64,000 nucleotides of DNA from Fistularia commersonii (lineage: Eukaryota > Chordata > Actinopteri > Syngnathiformes > Fistulariidae). Shown here piece after piece: positions 32,186-43,600 of this stretch (the first letter of the stretch is position 1; each line of letters begins with the position of its first letter). The notes below the pieces were generated by a model. That model did not search any database, had not been told where the DNA came from, and saw only the letters and a list, made by a program, of their open reading frames with translations. The stretch spans positions 13,006,501-13,070,500 of the forward strand of contig JBBMNZ010000019.1 in assembly GCA_037954325.1 (NCBI GenBank). Reading direction: 5' to 3'. Position numbers and translations under genes: made by a program.

Positions 32186-34878
32186 ATGCTTTGCGTGTAT
32201 ATGTTCCTGGCGCTGACCCTGAGCGGCGCCGCTCTGGGCTCCCTGCAGGATAAGCAGACCGACTTTGGCCTGAGAGTCTTCTCACAAGTGGCCCAGACCG
32301 CCACGGACCAGAATGTAGTGCTGTCCCCTTACGGTGTGGCCTCAGTGCTCTCCATGGCACACCTGGGAGCCGCTGGGAACACCCGCAACGCTCTGACGTC
32401 GGCGCTCGGATTCAATTTGCAAGGTGAGCCACAATTTCTGGACAACCCTCCTCTTCTCCCACCTTCTTGCATCAGTATCCAGACCAGATGCAACACACAC
32501 TTGCGCAACGCTGCCCTCTACAGGGTCTGCACACACACTGCACCCTTTCTGTCCTTCAGCAGGGTTTGAAAATTCAACCTGCTCAGACAATGGGATGACA
32601 GTACCGTTTCAACCATTTAAGGAATGATAATATCAAAAAATCATCATTCGATGCTGTTAGCTGTTAGCATAAAGTTCTAAATTCACCGATCAGTATTGAT
32701 GACTGATATTAATGACGCCCCTGTCTGTGCAGAGAGAGGGATGTCCCGGCAGCAGCGCTTCCTGCAGCGGGACCTCCAGAGCGAGGAAGGGGTGGAGATG
32801 GCCAGCGGGGTGATGGTAGAGAGGAAGATGAATCTGGAGAAAAGTTACCGTCGTGCCCTGGCCAAGGCCTTTCAGAGTCACGTGCACCAGGTCGACTTCA
32901 CAAAGCCAGAGCAGGCCGTTGGGATCATCAACACCTGGGTGTCCGATCACACCGCAGGTACCACCCGTTCACCAGTAAACACACATTTGGTAGAACCTAC
33001 GCGGCATAATTTCCTCTCCCACCTTATAGGTGCCATCCCCGAGCTCCTGGCATCTGGATCCCTCACGGCCGAGACCCGCCTGGTCCTCCTGAACGCCATG
33101 CACTTCCAGGCCCTGTGGAAGGTTCCTTTTGACCCCAAGCTGACCCAGGAGAGGATGTTCCACTGCGCCAATGGCACCGACGTCCCCGTGCACATGATGA
33201 CACTCATCAACCGCTTCCACTACGGTACAAACCCTCGTCCCTAATTGGCTGTTCTGGTCACCTCACACCGCCGGGACCCTGGACTTTTATTTCAAAAAGA
33301 CACCCAATTAACATTCACCGTCGGTTTAAAGACGTATGATTTTGGACAAACTACTGTTTAGGCGTTCCCATTAGGTGGGCAACTTGGTACTTTCCATGTT
33401 CTCCATATTTTCCATCTTTGAGCTCATTAAAGATCTTAAATCGTCCACTAGTGGGGACAGAGGCTACTGCTGTGATTGGCAGATGACGCTCTAACTGGCA
33501 GGTCTTAAGACGTCTGAAAGCAACTGCTGCACCCACATCCTTTGCATGTTCCTTTGCTAAACATCTCACCATCTCCTCGACCCGCAGGTGAGTTCGTGAC
33601 AGCGGATGGCGTGGACTACGACGTCATGGAGGTCCCTTACGAGGGCGACGCACTGAGCATGCTCCTGGTGTCGCCCTTTGAGCCCGAGGTGCCACTGAGC
33701 GCGCTCAGTGCCGACCTGACAAGCCAGAGGATCAAGCAGTGGAGGGCGAAGATGAGGAGCGCCAAGAAGCAGCTCGCCATGCCCAGGTGAGAGTACGCCC
33801 CGAAGCACAAATACATTTAATATACACTGCTCAAAAAAATAAAGGGAACACTTAAAAAACACATCCTAGATCTAAATGAATGAAATATTCTTATGAAATA
33901 CTTTGCTCTTTACACAGTTGAATGTGCTGACAACAAAATCACACAAAAATGATCAATGGAAATCAATTGTATCAACCCATGGAGGTCTGGATAAGAATCA
34001 CACTCAAAATTAAAGTGTAAAAACAAACTCCAGGCTGATCCAACTTTGATGTAATGTCCTTAAAACAAGTCAAAATGAATCTGTGTTGCTTCCTGAGTGG
34101 ACACTATGATTTCACAGAAGTGTGATTGACTTGGAGTTACATTGTGTTGTTCAAGTGTTCCCTTTATTTTTTTGAGCAGTATATGTTGTATATTGAATAT
34201 ACGTAAATAGCTCACGGGTTCACCCGATGGGTCTGTGTCCAGGTTTTCTCTGAGCTCCGAGGTGAATCTAAAGACGGCTCTCCAGAGCATGGGCCTGGGC
34301 GAGATGTTCAACCTGGCCACCGCCAACTTCAAACGCATTACCCGTGAGTATAGCTCGTGGGCGCCCTCCGGAGGACGACTCGAAGTGCGTGTAGATCCTG
34401 CTGGGATGAGACGAGTGTGCGGGTCATCTTCTCGCAGCTCTGCATCATGGTTTTCTAACCCGCAACCTGCGTTTTCCGTCACGCAGCCGACGAGAGCCTG
34501 TGCCTTTCCAAGGTCCTGCAGAAGGTGAGGATCGAGGTGAACGAGCGGGGCACCAAGGGCGCTGCAGCAACAGGTGAGGCAGGCACACACACACATTCAC
34601 ACCGAACACACAAATGCAGATGTATCAGCGCTGACCTTTGACCCCACCCTACCCAGCTGCCGTGATGTTTTCTCGGATGGCACCCGAGGAAATCACCCTG
34701 GACCGGCCCTTCCTCTTCCTGATCCAACACAAGCCCACAGGTGAGGCCCCTTCCCCTCACTCCTTTCTTTCTTCGCTTTGACATTTGAAAAAGTAGCCTC
34801 ACCTTTCCCCCTCCTGTCCCTCCCCCTCCAGGCTCCATCCTCTTTATGGGCCAGTTCAACCATCCAGCTCAGCAGTGA
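32186..34878 (+). CDS. serpine1: Plasminogen activator inhibitor 1 (serpin E1)
   Basis: A secreted serine-protease inhibitor that blocks tissue and urokinase plasminogen activators. Coding exons: 32186-32423, 32733-32957, 33030-33224, 33588-33786, 34243-34343, 34487-34573, 34657-34740, 34832-34878; all junctions agree in phase and give 391 residues, against 402 in human. Exon 2 starts right after acceptor ttttccccag, and its ATG opens a signal peptide (MLCVYMFLALTLSGAALGS). Serpin landmarks are NVVLSPYGVASVLSMAHLGA (helix B), RLVLLNAMHF, then LSMLLVSPFE and DRPFLFLIQHKPTGSILFMG near the end. The reactive loop hinge is small (GAAAT) and P1-P1' is Arg355-Met356 in SRMAPEE, as in PAI-1, so it should be inhibitory. 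The loop has the same length as human. Intron 5 holds a MITE. Confidence 0.93.
33826..34180. mobile_element. MITE of Tc1/mariner type, copy 2, in serpine1 intron 5
   Basis: About 355 bp, nearly identical to 13991-14346, with the same inverted ends (ACTGCTCAAAAAAATAAAGG) and TA-rich flanks. The insertion lies between coding exons ending at 33786 and starting at 34243 and fills most of the intron without touching either splice site. Confidence 0.88.
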
Positions 34879-35160
34879 CCGTGAAGACCAGCCTCGTCTT
34901 CATAACACCGCGTCTGACTACTGCTTACCCATCCATATGTGTGTGTCCGTGTGTATGTGTGTGTGGTATACTGTTGATTATTTATTTCCCACTGAAAATG
35001 GGGGTGAATGGGGGTTTGTGAAGGATGGAGACATGATAGACTGGAGACTTTCATCACCCAAGGAGATGTTCATAGTACGTTTGTTGTATTTTACCAGTAT
35101 TATCAAGTTACATTTGTACTTTTGGAGTATTTATATTTATTAAATTACTATGTTTTACAA
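34879..35160 (+). terminator. serpine1: serpine1 3' UTR and polyadenylation signal
   Basis: After the stop at 34876-34878 the UTR runs through a GT-rich part to AU-rich sequence (TATTTATATTTATT), with ATTAAA at 35139-35144 and likely cleavage near 35160. AU-rich elements are known in PAI-1 mRNAs and often lower mRNA stability; that role here is inferred. Confidence 0.55.
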
Positions 35161-35164
35161 ACCT

Positions 35165-36440
35165 GCGGTCATCCATGGAGTCTGCTTTAGCTTCAGATGT
35201 TCAATGTTGTCCTCTCTGGGTTCTCGCCCATGTCTTCTATCTGGATTCTCCCCATGTTCTCCTGCCTGAGTTCTCTCTGTGTCTAACATCAGGAGAACCT
35301 GGAGTGTAGAACCTGGTGAGAACCCTTTCTAAAAAAATCCCGAGGAGATAAGCAGGGACAGGTTTGAATAGTTACAGGTGGAAACATCTCGGCCTGTTCT
35401 GATGTTCTTCAGAGGCTGAACAAGAACCACCTCAGGATCTAACCCAGGTTCCCTCACTGCCTTCAGACAGGAAATACCCTTTTATTTACTTTTTTGAAGA
35501 TAAGAAGTCCATCCTGGACATCCATTGCAGCCTGGTGAAGTTCTGGAATCCATTCTGAAGGTTCTCTGCCTTAAGAAGAGCAAGATCAGAAGAAGGATGT
35601 GATCCTACTTTTGAACGTGCACATTGGACTTCAACCGGAGACTCGATTTACGGGCGGGTTTATTGAGTCAATGCTGCTTCGCTGCGTGCCTTCCTAATGG
35701 GGGTGCTAGAGACACACCGCCTCTGACTGGAGATACCAGCTTAGAATGGAGGACCTCCAAAATACAATATGACTTTCAGAACGTCCAGCAGCTCACAGAG
35801 GAAACAAAGAAAGTGTGATTATTTTAGCCCAGCTTGATCCTTCACTACTTAAGATATAAGTGGTTCCAACAAACCCGGACGAAGTTTGACATCAAATATC
35901 GATTTGTGGGAATTTTTCTTCGAGAATGATGAATGCATGTTTTTTTATCAATATGTTGATTGCGGTGTACATGGAAATACTGAACGGTTAAGCCATGAAT
36001 GATATTGATCGTTTGTACCGAGGCCTATGTGAGTGAGTGAGAGTAGGGGGTACCAGAATCAGGATCAGAGAAACTTTATCGATCGCGGCGGAAATTGCGT
36101 GTCTATACAGACAGAAATAAAAGTAAATAAGAGGAACAGAAACATATAAATGAAGATAATAAAATATAAGCGGTATCAGGTCCAAGGCAATGGATTCATC
36201 CTCTTACATAAAATTGTTATTAGTGTTTTTGCCAGTGCTTAAAGTTTCATTATTGTGTTTATCTCTAGACTAATATGTTGAAAAGTGATGGATTAAAAAA
36301 ACCCAGTTTAACAAGTCACCCCTGTCAAGCTGAGATAAGTGATACCGAAAGGCGGGGTATAAACTTTGCCGAACAGGAAGTTGATAGTCTGAGCGTGTGT
36401 TTTTGTGTGCGTGTGTGCGCGCAATAGAGAACCACGCATT
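35165..36440. other. Intergenic gap between serpine1 and CaMKII gene
   Basis: Holds decayed repeat pieces (GTTCTCC-rich at about 35205-35285; TATCGATCGCGGCGGAAATT at about 36078-36097, the end of a common fish retroelement). No exon is visible. Confidence 0.5.
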
Positions 36441-36882
36441 CCGCCAACTATCTCGCGTCCGGCGTTTTCGTTTTTACCCACCGGAAACGCAAACACAACC
36501 CAAACTGTCAACCCGGCGACCTCAGTCACGGGGTTTTATTTTGAAGCCCCTGAGCGGGGACCGGAAGCGCTCCGCGTTAACACTGCCGCCAACTTCAAGG
36601 CGGCTAACTTAATCCCCGTGCGTAGCCGGCGGTGGGAAAACATTAAAAAAAAAACCGCGGCGGGGCTTTCGCGACGCGCACGGCGACGCACAGGAAGGGC
36701 AGCCGGGTGTCTGGGGACAGGAAAAGGGGGGGCGGCTTGGAGCGGCTGTTACTCCCCCCCCCTCTCCGGAGGAGGAGGCGTGGGAGGCGTTCGGATCTGA
36801 AGCCGCACTTTGCGCCGAGCTCCGACCGGGCGAGCGTCACTTCGCGGTTCGGACGCGGCCGTCCAGAGACGCGCACTCGAAC
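36440..36882 (+). promoter_or_regulatory. GC-rich, CpG-dense promoter region of the CaMKII gene
   Basis: Base composition changes sharply to many CG dinucleotides (CGCGACGCGCACGGCGACGC is an example) from about 36440 and stays high to about 37200. No TATA box lies near the start codon. A CpG-island promoter with dispersed starts is expected; the exact start site is not visible. Confidence 0.7.
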
Positions 36883-37762
36883 ATGGCATCCACCACCTGC
36901 ACGCGATTCACCGACGAGTACCAGCTCTACGAGGAGCTCGGGAAGTAAGTTCTTCCTCTTTTTTTGACTTGATTAAATTGTGTTTTTAGAGGGTTCCATC
37001 TCCACCAGGACGCGCCCGTGCCTTACCTGTGCGCGCCGGCTCAGATGGAGTCGCGCACAGACGCGGGTTCGAGAAGGTGCGTCCCCGAGGGGGGAGCCCC
37101 GGTCCCGGATGTCCGTGCGTCTCGCCGCCGTCTTCCCTTAGACGTGAAGTCCAGAGTAGCCGCACCGGCTTTTATTTTCGCAACTTCCGGTTTCCGCTAT
37201 AGGAGCGACTCGTTTTTTTCCATTTAAACTCCGTATCGTTATAATCATAATAATCATAATAATAATTATTATCTTTAGCATTATTATCAGCTACAGCTCT
37301 GTCTCTTCCTCAGTTTTCTCTAAATTCATCGGATTTCAATTTCAACCTGTAACTGGCAAACATGACTTTGTTCATTTTTTTACCGTTCATTCCCATGGAA
37401 AAGTATAACAAATAATATATATCATAATATATAATAAAGGCTCCAATTAGATTCAATCTTTATCACAAGACTGGTATTTGTTGAAAGAACGGCAGGTCAG
37501 TTCAGTGGGGATCAAACAGGTAATTTTATCAGCCAAAACACCCGACCTTTGACCTCAGTGAAGGTGGGTGGCGGTCCGCCTAGGACAGACCCGGGCATTT
37601 TACGGCCCGCGGGCCACATCCGGCCTGTTAAGCTTTTTTATCCAGCCAGCCAAACTATTTTCTTTGAATATTTTAAAAGGAATTTTCAATCAATATTGAA
37701 TCTAGATATTCCTTATTTTTTACTTTTGTTTAATTCTGTATGGGTGATTACATACAAAATAA

Positions 37763-37807
<45 letters not shown>

Positions 37808-40652
37808 CACCAGTAATAATTTTAGTTGAAATAAATTTGAAAGTTGAAATAAAATGCCAAAAAGTAAAATATATTGAAATATTTTACTTTAATGAAAATT
37901 GCAATTGCAATTGAATGCAATTTTCATTATGTTCAATTTACGTGATACCTAGTTGGCCTAGTTGGCCCGTGCGCAAAAATTAAAAAAGCCATGTGGCCCG
38001 CCAGACAAAATAATTGCCCACCCCTGGTCTAGGACTTACGCCACCTGGGTTTGAACTCCACCTGGAGGTGTTTCCAGGCGATTCAGAACATGTCTGTTAT
38101 GCTACATACCTGGGGCGGGGGTTGGGTGGTGTGTGTGTGTTTGTGTGTTCGGGGGGGGATTGTTGTTTTGGCCGTCTTTGCACGGCGGTTGATTCCAGCT
38201 GCGAATCCAAGAGCTGGTGGTAGTGCAAGGGATGAAGTCCTACTCAGACAGACGTAGTGTTCCATCTATGCAGACGATGTGATGATGAATCCTCCGTCCT
38301 TCTCTTCACCTTCATTTGTGACGGCGCTTGGAAGGACAGGAATGCCAGAGGGTGTCAGATCAGGTGGAGCTTTTCCTGGTCCTCTAAGCTTACATCCTGG
38401 GTTATTACTTCATTGTAACCTTCACAAACTCCTTCTCCAGAAGATCTGATTAAAATCATGGCCCGGCGTCCTCTTGCTGGAGGACGCTCGAATATCTAGT
38501 AAGGTGGACTCAAGACTTAAATCCTGATTCAAATATTATCTGGCCTGGCTTCTCTCCATGTTCTCCATCCTCCTCCCCCAGTCCAAAAACAGTCAACAGT
38601 GTCAGCAAAGGCTCTAAATCGTCCAAGTGAATGAGAGGGTGAATGGCCGAATATGACTGACAGATAACGCTGTGATTGACAGCTGGCTTGTTTCTCCATC
38701 AGGCAGGAACAGGGCGGTGGATGTCCTCAGGACAGGCTCTGAGGGCAGGAGGTGGAGGAGCATTGATTATTTCAGAACTTGGATATCTGTTTCAGTCGGA
38801 AAAAGGAGGTCCATCAGGGTCCAAGCAGATAAATCCCACAGTCCGGCTGATGGCGTCAGAGGTGGTGTCCTCTTGGACCCGCTCCTCTTCAGCTGACATT
38901 TGGATCCACATCCAAACCCAGCAGATGATTCGCCCCCTCCCAGCTCTTTGAGGAGGAACATTTCAAAGTACCGCAGAGAAAGTAACATGCTATTTACCTC
39001 TGACATTTCACGGTTGTGGGCGGCGCGGTGGTGAACTGGTAAGTGCTTCCGGCTCACAGCCAGAAGGTCTCTCTGTGTGGAGTCTCCATGTTCTCTGAAA
39101 AGTCTGCGTGGGGATCCTCTGGGTTCCCCCACAGTTGAAAAACATCCAGGATGTTTGTTGGACACATTAGATTATCCAGATGTGTGAATGAGAGAGTGTA
39201 TTGTTGTACGTCTCTACATGTCTGCAGGAAAAGCAGTTATAGATATTAAATGAATGAATGAATGAATCATAAATTATTTTGAAGAAATGTAAACAAAACA
39301 AGAACAATCTCACAAATTAGCAATAAACAAAGAACCCTACTGTCTGAGTTAAATGCATGTGAGACCGTAACATGTTTATTTTGAATTTATCATACTTTAT
39401 TAATCCCTTTAAGGGAATTCCTCGCTGCATTTAACCCATCAAGGATGAACCATGAGCACTTGGCAGCCGTCTAGCGGTGCAAGGGGGGCAGCCGGGGCAG
39501 ACCTGGGCTTGGAATCACATGTGGCCCACGTGGGGTCAGTCAGAACATGAATGATAAAACATGCTTGTCGAAATCTTCTTGTGGTGGCAGCTGGACTTGA
39601 ATTTCTTCACTTGAAAAAGGGCTGCTTTAGCTCTATTGGCCTGTGTGGAGTTTCCGAATATAACCGCCAGAGTTTTTGGCGGGTTCAGGTTATGGCGGCT
39701 CTTTTTGTAAATGGAGAGTTGATTGGCAGAAACTTGGTCCAAGGGGGGTTTTTGCTAACGGGGCTGTTGTTCGTCCGCGACAAAGGAGCAACTTTTTCAA
39801 CAAGAATTCACCACAACCTGGATGACTGAGAACCTCCACAGACAATGACAAAACACATATTCCGTTCATGTTACACAAGTGTGTTGCTTTTTTGTTATCA
39901 TTGGTTTGGCCCTCAAAATGCGTTCAGGTTTCTCCGTGTAATAATTATTTGCCCACCCATGAGTTAGGGGTTGCTCAACAACACTTCCACACACAAAGAG
40001 GAGCTGGAAATCCTTTCGGTTCCAACAACGATCGCTCTACCCCCTGTGCCATGCTGCCATGTTCTACTCCTAGCATGTTCTACCCTAACACATGTTGTAC
40101 CCCAAATACTTGTTCTACCCCAACACATGTTCTAACCCTAGCACGTGCACTAGCTCGATCGAGCACCCATCCTTTGGTACATGTTGCACCCCGTAACACA
40201 GGTTTTACCTTCAACACATGTTCCACCTGTTACACAAGTTGGTTCAACATTTAGGGTGCAGAGTTCGGCCTCCTGTTGGATGTCTGTATGTGTGACCCTT
40301 GTGATTGTTGCTGGATACCTGGCGTGGATCACGATTTAATTAACTTGTCATCACCATACCAACAGAAATTGCAATCAAAGTCTTGGGATTTGCCCAAACT
40401 CCTACTCTCACATGGTTTCATGTTTTTTTTTTTTTAATACAGTCGTCCATGATGAAGAAGGTCGATTCGCTGGAACCAACCATTCATGTTCCATTCACGC
40501 CGCACAGTGGAATATGATTTTATAAACGTGTTGAAACAGTACGTCTATGTTCCACAGGGGTGCTTTCTCCGTTGTGAGGAGATGCATGAAGATCTCCACA
40601 GGGCAGGAATACGCCGCCAAAATCATCAATACTAAGAAGCTCTCCGCCAGGG
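36883..40652 (+). CDS. camk2: Calcium/calmodulin-dependent protein kinase II, exons 1-2 (partial gene)
   Basis: Neuronal and muscle Ser/Thr kinase activated by Ca2+/calmodulin. Exon 1 (36883-36944) starts at ATG after the CpG-rich leader and codes for MASTTCTRFTDEYQ followed by LYEELGK, with donor GGGAA|gtaagt, phase 2. Exon 2 (40558-40652, 95 nt) joins in phase and codes for GAFSVVRRCMKISTGQEYAA and KIINTKKLSAR, ending phase 1. These are the glycine-rich loop (GKGAFSVV) and the ATP-binding lysine (AAKI) of the kinase domain. The break points equal those of vertebrate CAMK2 genes. The start MASTT and CMK-TGQEY favour the delta type over human beta (CVK-TGHEY), but fish beta paralogues are not excluded, so no isoform letter is given. 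Exon 3, expected to start with HQKLEREARI, is not in the window. Confidence 0.88.
37586..38026. mobile_element. hAT element with target-site duplication, in CaMKII intron 1
   Basis: Starts CAGACCCGGGCATTTTACGG and ends ATTGCCCACCCCTG, which are imperfect inverted repeats. The 8-bp flanks are gcctagga and gtctagga, 7 of 8 identical, as expected for a hAT duplication. A (TA)n run of about 40 bp (37763-37805) lies inside. There is no transposase. Confidence 0.75.
39005..39135. repeat. Teleost interspersed repeat (GGCGCGGTGG start)
   Basis: Reads GGGCGGCGCGGTGGTGAACT, then CTCACAGCCAGAAGGTCTCT and TGTGTGGAGTCTCCATGTTC. This is the reverse of the repeat end seen at 10300-10375. It is not a tRNA gene, although the first part looks similar. 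Confidence 0.55.
39390..39840. repeat. Retroelement 3' ends, two kinds side by side
   Basis: The first part (39390-39500) reads TTTATTAATCCCTTTAAGGG, a common end of fish LINEs. The second (39560-39840) is related to 1500-1720 and 52705-52860, with TGTCGAAATCTTCTTG at its left and GAGAACCTCCACAGACA at its right. Confidence 0.5.
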
Positions 40653-43600
40653 GTGAGTCAACTTTTCTCTGGACTTCATGCAGTTGTGGTCGAAGTTCTT
40701 AAGGCTTCATGTTGTCAAACCGCTTGTCCGCTCATGGCTTCGGGTTCAATCAAGAACAGCAGGACTAGATTTGGGCTCCAAAGAAAAACGCAAGCAGCAA
40801 ATATGTCGTGGGTTCGTTGACCCACTGAGGGGGATGTAGTCAGGACTGAATCCCGACCTGGTCGCCCCGGTTCCCGATCTCATGAAAGGGGGGATTGGGA
40901 ACGCTCAGGGAGTCAATCATCACATGATGGTCTAGGGTTTCCTAGAGGTTAAAGATGACTGGCTTAGGAAATTACTTGAACTCAACTGCAGGATTTTTGT
41001 CCAAGCAATGAACACAACTCAGAATCTTTGGAAATTTAGTCCTGGGATTTTCCACTCTTTGTATTCAAGCCTCTCAACTTGAAACGGTTCGTGGCTCTAG
41101 ACCAACCCATCAAGAAACCCATCTCAGAAAAGCTGCAGGCCATGTTCTAAAACATGCTTTGGTACCTCCCAGCAGCCCTTCGGCGTTCAGGATTCATATG
41201 TTAATTTATCAGTTTAGTGGTTTTAATACCTGTTAAACATGATTATGTGATTACGTGATTATGCAAAATGTGTTAAAAATTAACATTTCAATCAAGCGAT
41301 CACCTGATGGTCCGATGTGAAATGGCCATTCTGTAGCTATGAAGCAAATAAATCTCCTTCCGTGTTTCCTGTGTTGCATTGTAATGAAGATCCAGGCGTT
41401 CCCCTCAGTCAATAAGGTAGCAAATGTTTGCACACTCAAGGTGGACTCGTAGGGGTGGCGTGTGTGTGTATTAGTGGGGGGGTGAAGGAGTAAATAGAAA
41501 ATAGCATTTTGCAAACCGATCTGTATTCCTGGCATTGTGCTAGCTGTATTAGCTTCCTTTTATACTCTGTTGAAACTGCCCAAACTACTATTTATTTGTA
41601 TTAACAGAGCCAAATGCCAGGGAGCCGCTTGCTGTCCTCAATGCATCTTCGCATTGCCATGGCAATTGCGGCGGTGACCAACAATTTTCTCACTTGTGCT
41701 TCTCATGTTCCTTCCACCCTCGCGTTGCACATCCTGACATAGACTTCAGTGCATTAGATGAAAGAAGGTTTGATTCCTTTGTTACACTAAAACCCCTGAC
41801 TAATATATGTGATAATAAATAGTTTTTTTCAGCCAGACTCTGCCTCCTCACCCTCCGTACAGCTTGCCCTCTGTGAGTTACTCAAATTTGTACAAGCCTC
41901 CCCCGCTTCCGTTCCCACTTCCTCAAAGACGGGGAAGAGAAGAGAATCCCATTGCACAACCGGATTCTTATGAACAGAAGTTCATAATAATTTTATCAGA
42001 ATTATTGAAGATACTTCTGTAGACTCTTAGGGGCAGCTGTTGGAAGTGTGTGTGTCCATCCAATTGAAAGGTTGGTGGTTCAATTTCCCGCAGTCGTGAC
42101 CTTGGTCAATGGAGTTTTGACAAATACTGAAACTGAACTGGGTCAGAAGGACTGCTATTTTAGACAGAGATTCATTTGAAAGTTAGCAGTTTGATCCCGG
42201 CATGCTGAAGTGTCCGAGGGCAAGACGAATGAATGAATGTGATCTAGTGGGGATCATTTGCAGAAAGGGATTCATGTGCTGATCCACAGATTTTGACATC
42301 AGAAAGTAAACGGCGACATTTGTCGTAACATCTGAGAACACCTTCCAGGGTGGGATTAAATTCTTTCTTTCTTTCACTTTCTTTTTGCACTCGCTCGTAG
42401 CATATGCACCTCGTGACTCCGCATCACATTTTCAAAGCGAGGATCTGCTGTAATCTGGCTTTAAGGGGTCTGACACGGCAGCAGCTGGAGACACTTTCAC
42501 CTCCTGCCCTCGGCTGCGCTGCTGCAATATGACTTGTCGCCTACGCGTTCTCTGCTGGCGTCATGAGAAACCCCCAGACAGGAAACGCCATCTGACTGGA
42601 CCGGTGCGAAACTTGGCTTGGGTCCGTGCCGCTGTCGCATCCATCCAGGGAATGTGACGCCACGTTAATAACGTGATAGCCGGATACTGGATAGACCCCT
42701 CGTCCTCACCGCTGACCCCTGACATGTCTGGACAAGACGAAACAAGAGCAGGAAGAGGAGGCAGTTTCTTTTAACGTTTGTTGTGTTCACAAGTAGTGCA
42801 TGTCCAGACAGCCAGCCATGTCCGTTGATTGGTGAATTACCATCTACGCTTCACATAGCTGTGGATACCGGAGCATCCCATTCCTGATTAAGGCAGCATT
42901 CAGTACCACATAACACTGTACATGCAGTCAAACTAAGAGTTGACTTGTACTTGATTTACTACATAAAGAAAAGGGAATCCCGTGCCCATTTTGATATCGT
43001 TGACTATTTCATTCGTCACTTTTGAGATCATCAACTACTGCGTGTGAGGGAGAACTCAACAGCAAGACCGTCCCTTCAAAATAAAAGTGCGAATAAACAG
43101 GAGCGGCCTTCCTGAAGGCATCCAGATGTAACGATCGGCAGACCTGGCAGAGCAGGCTTGTAAGTGGAGGAAACTGGGGCAGCGGTAAGCGATGCTTGGA
43201 CCCAGCAGAGTGGAAATGATCACTTGACAAACCCACCAGGCCATGGAAAAGCTAGCGTCCGTGCACGAGCCACATGAGCCACTCTATTTTTGTTTTTTGT
43301 TTTTTTTTGGTCTTTCTCTGGAAAATACCTGAAGCCCTGAATCCGCTCACTCTGAACTCCTCATTCCCATGGAAACGAAAGGCATGGAGTTCTAAATATA
43401 GACCTCAGGGCAACATAGGTTTTGTTTAAGTGTGTCAGTCCTCTCAGAATTTTATGAATCACCAACCTAAACAGTGCAATTTTGGAAGTGTTTTTCAATG
43501 CCAGCTGTTATCTTGGCGACCGGGGTGGGTTGGGTGGTGATAACCCCTGGCTTGACCCTGCGATTTTTCACAGTCCATTCAGTAGTAGGCCAAAAAATGG

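Noticed and set aside
39005..39060. tRNA-like sequence GGCGCGGTGGTGAACTGGTAAG
   Set aside because: No anticodon arm or paired acceptor stem; it is the end of an interspersed repeat.
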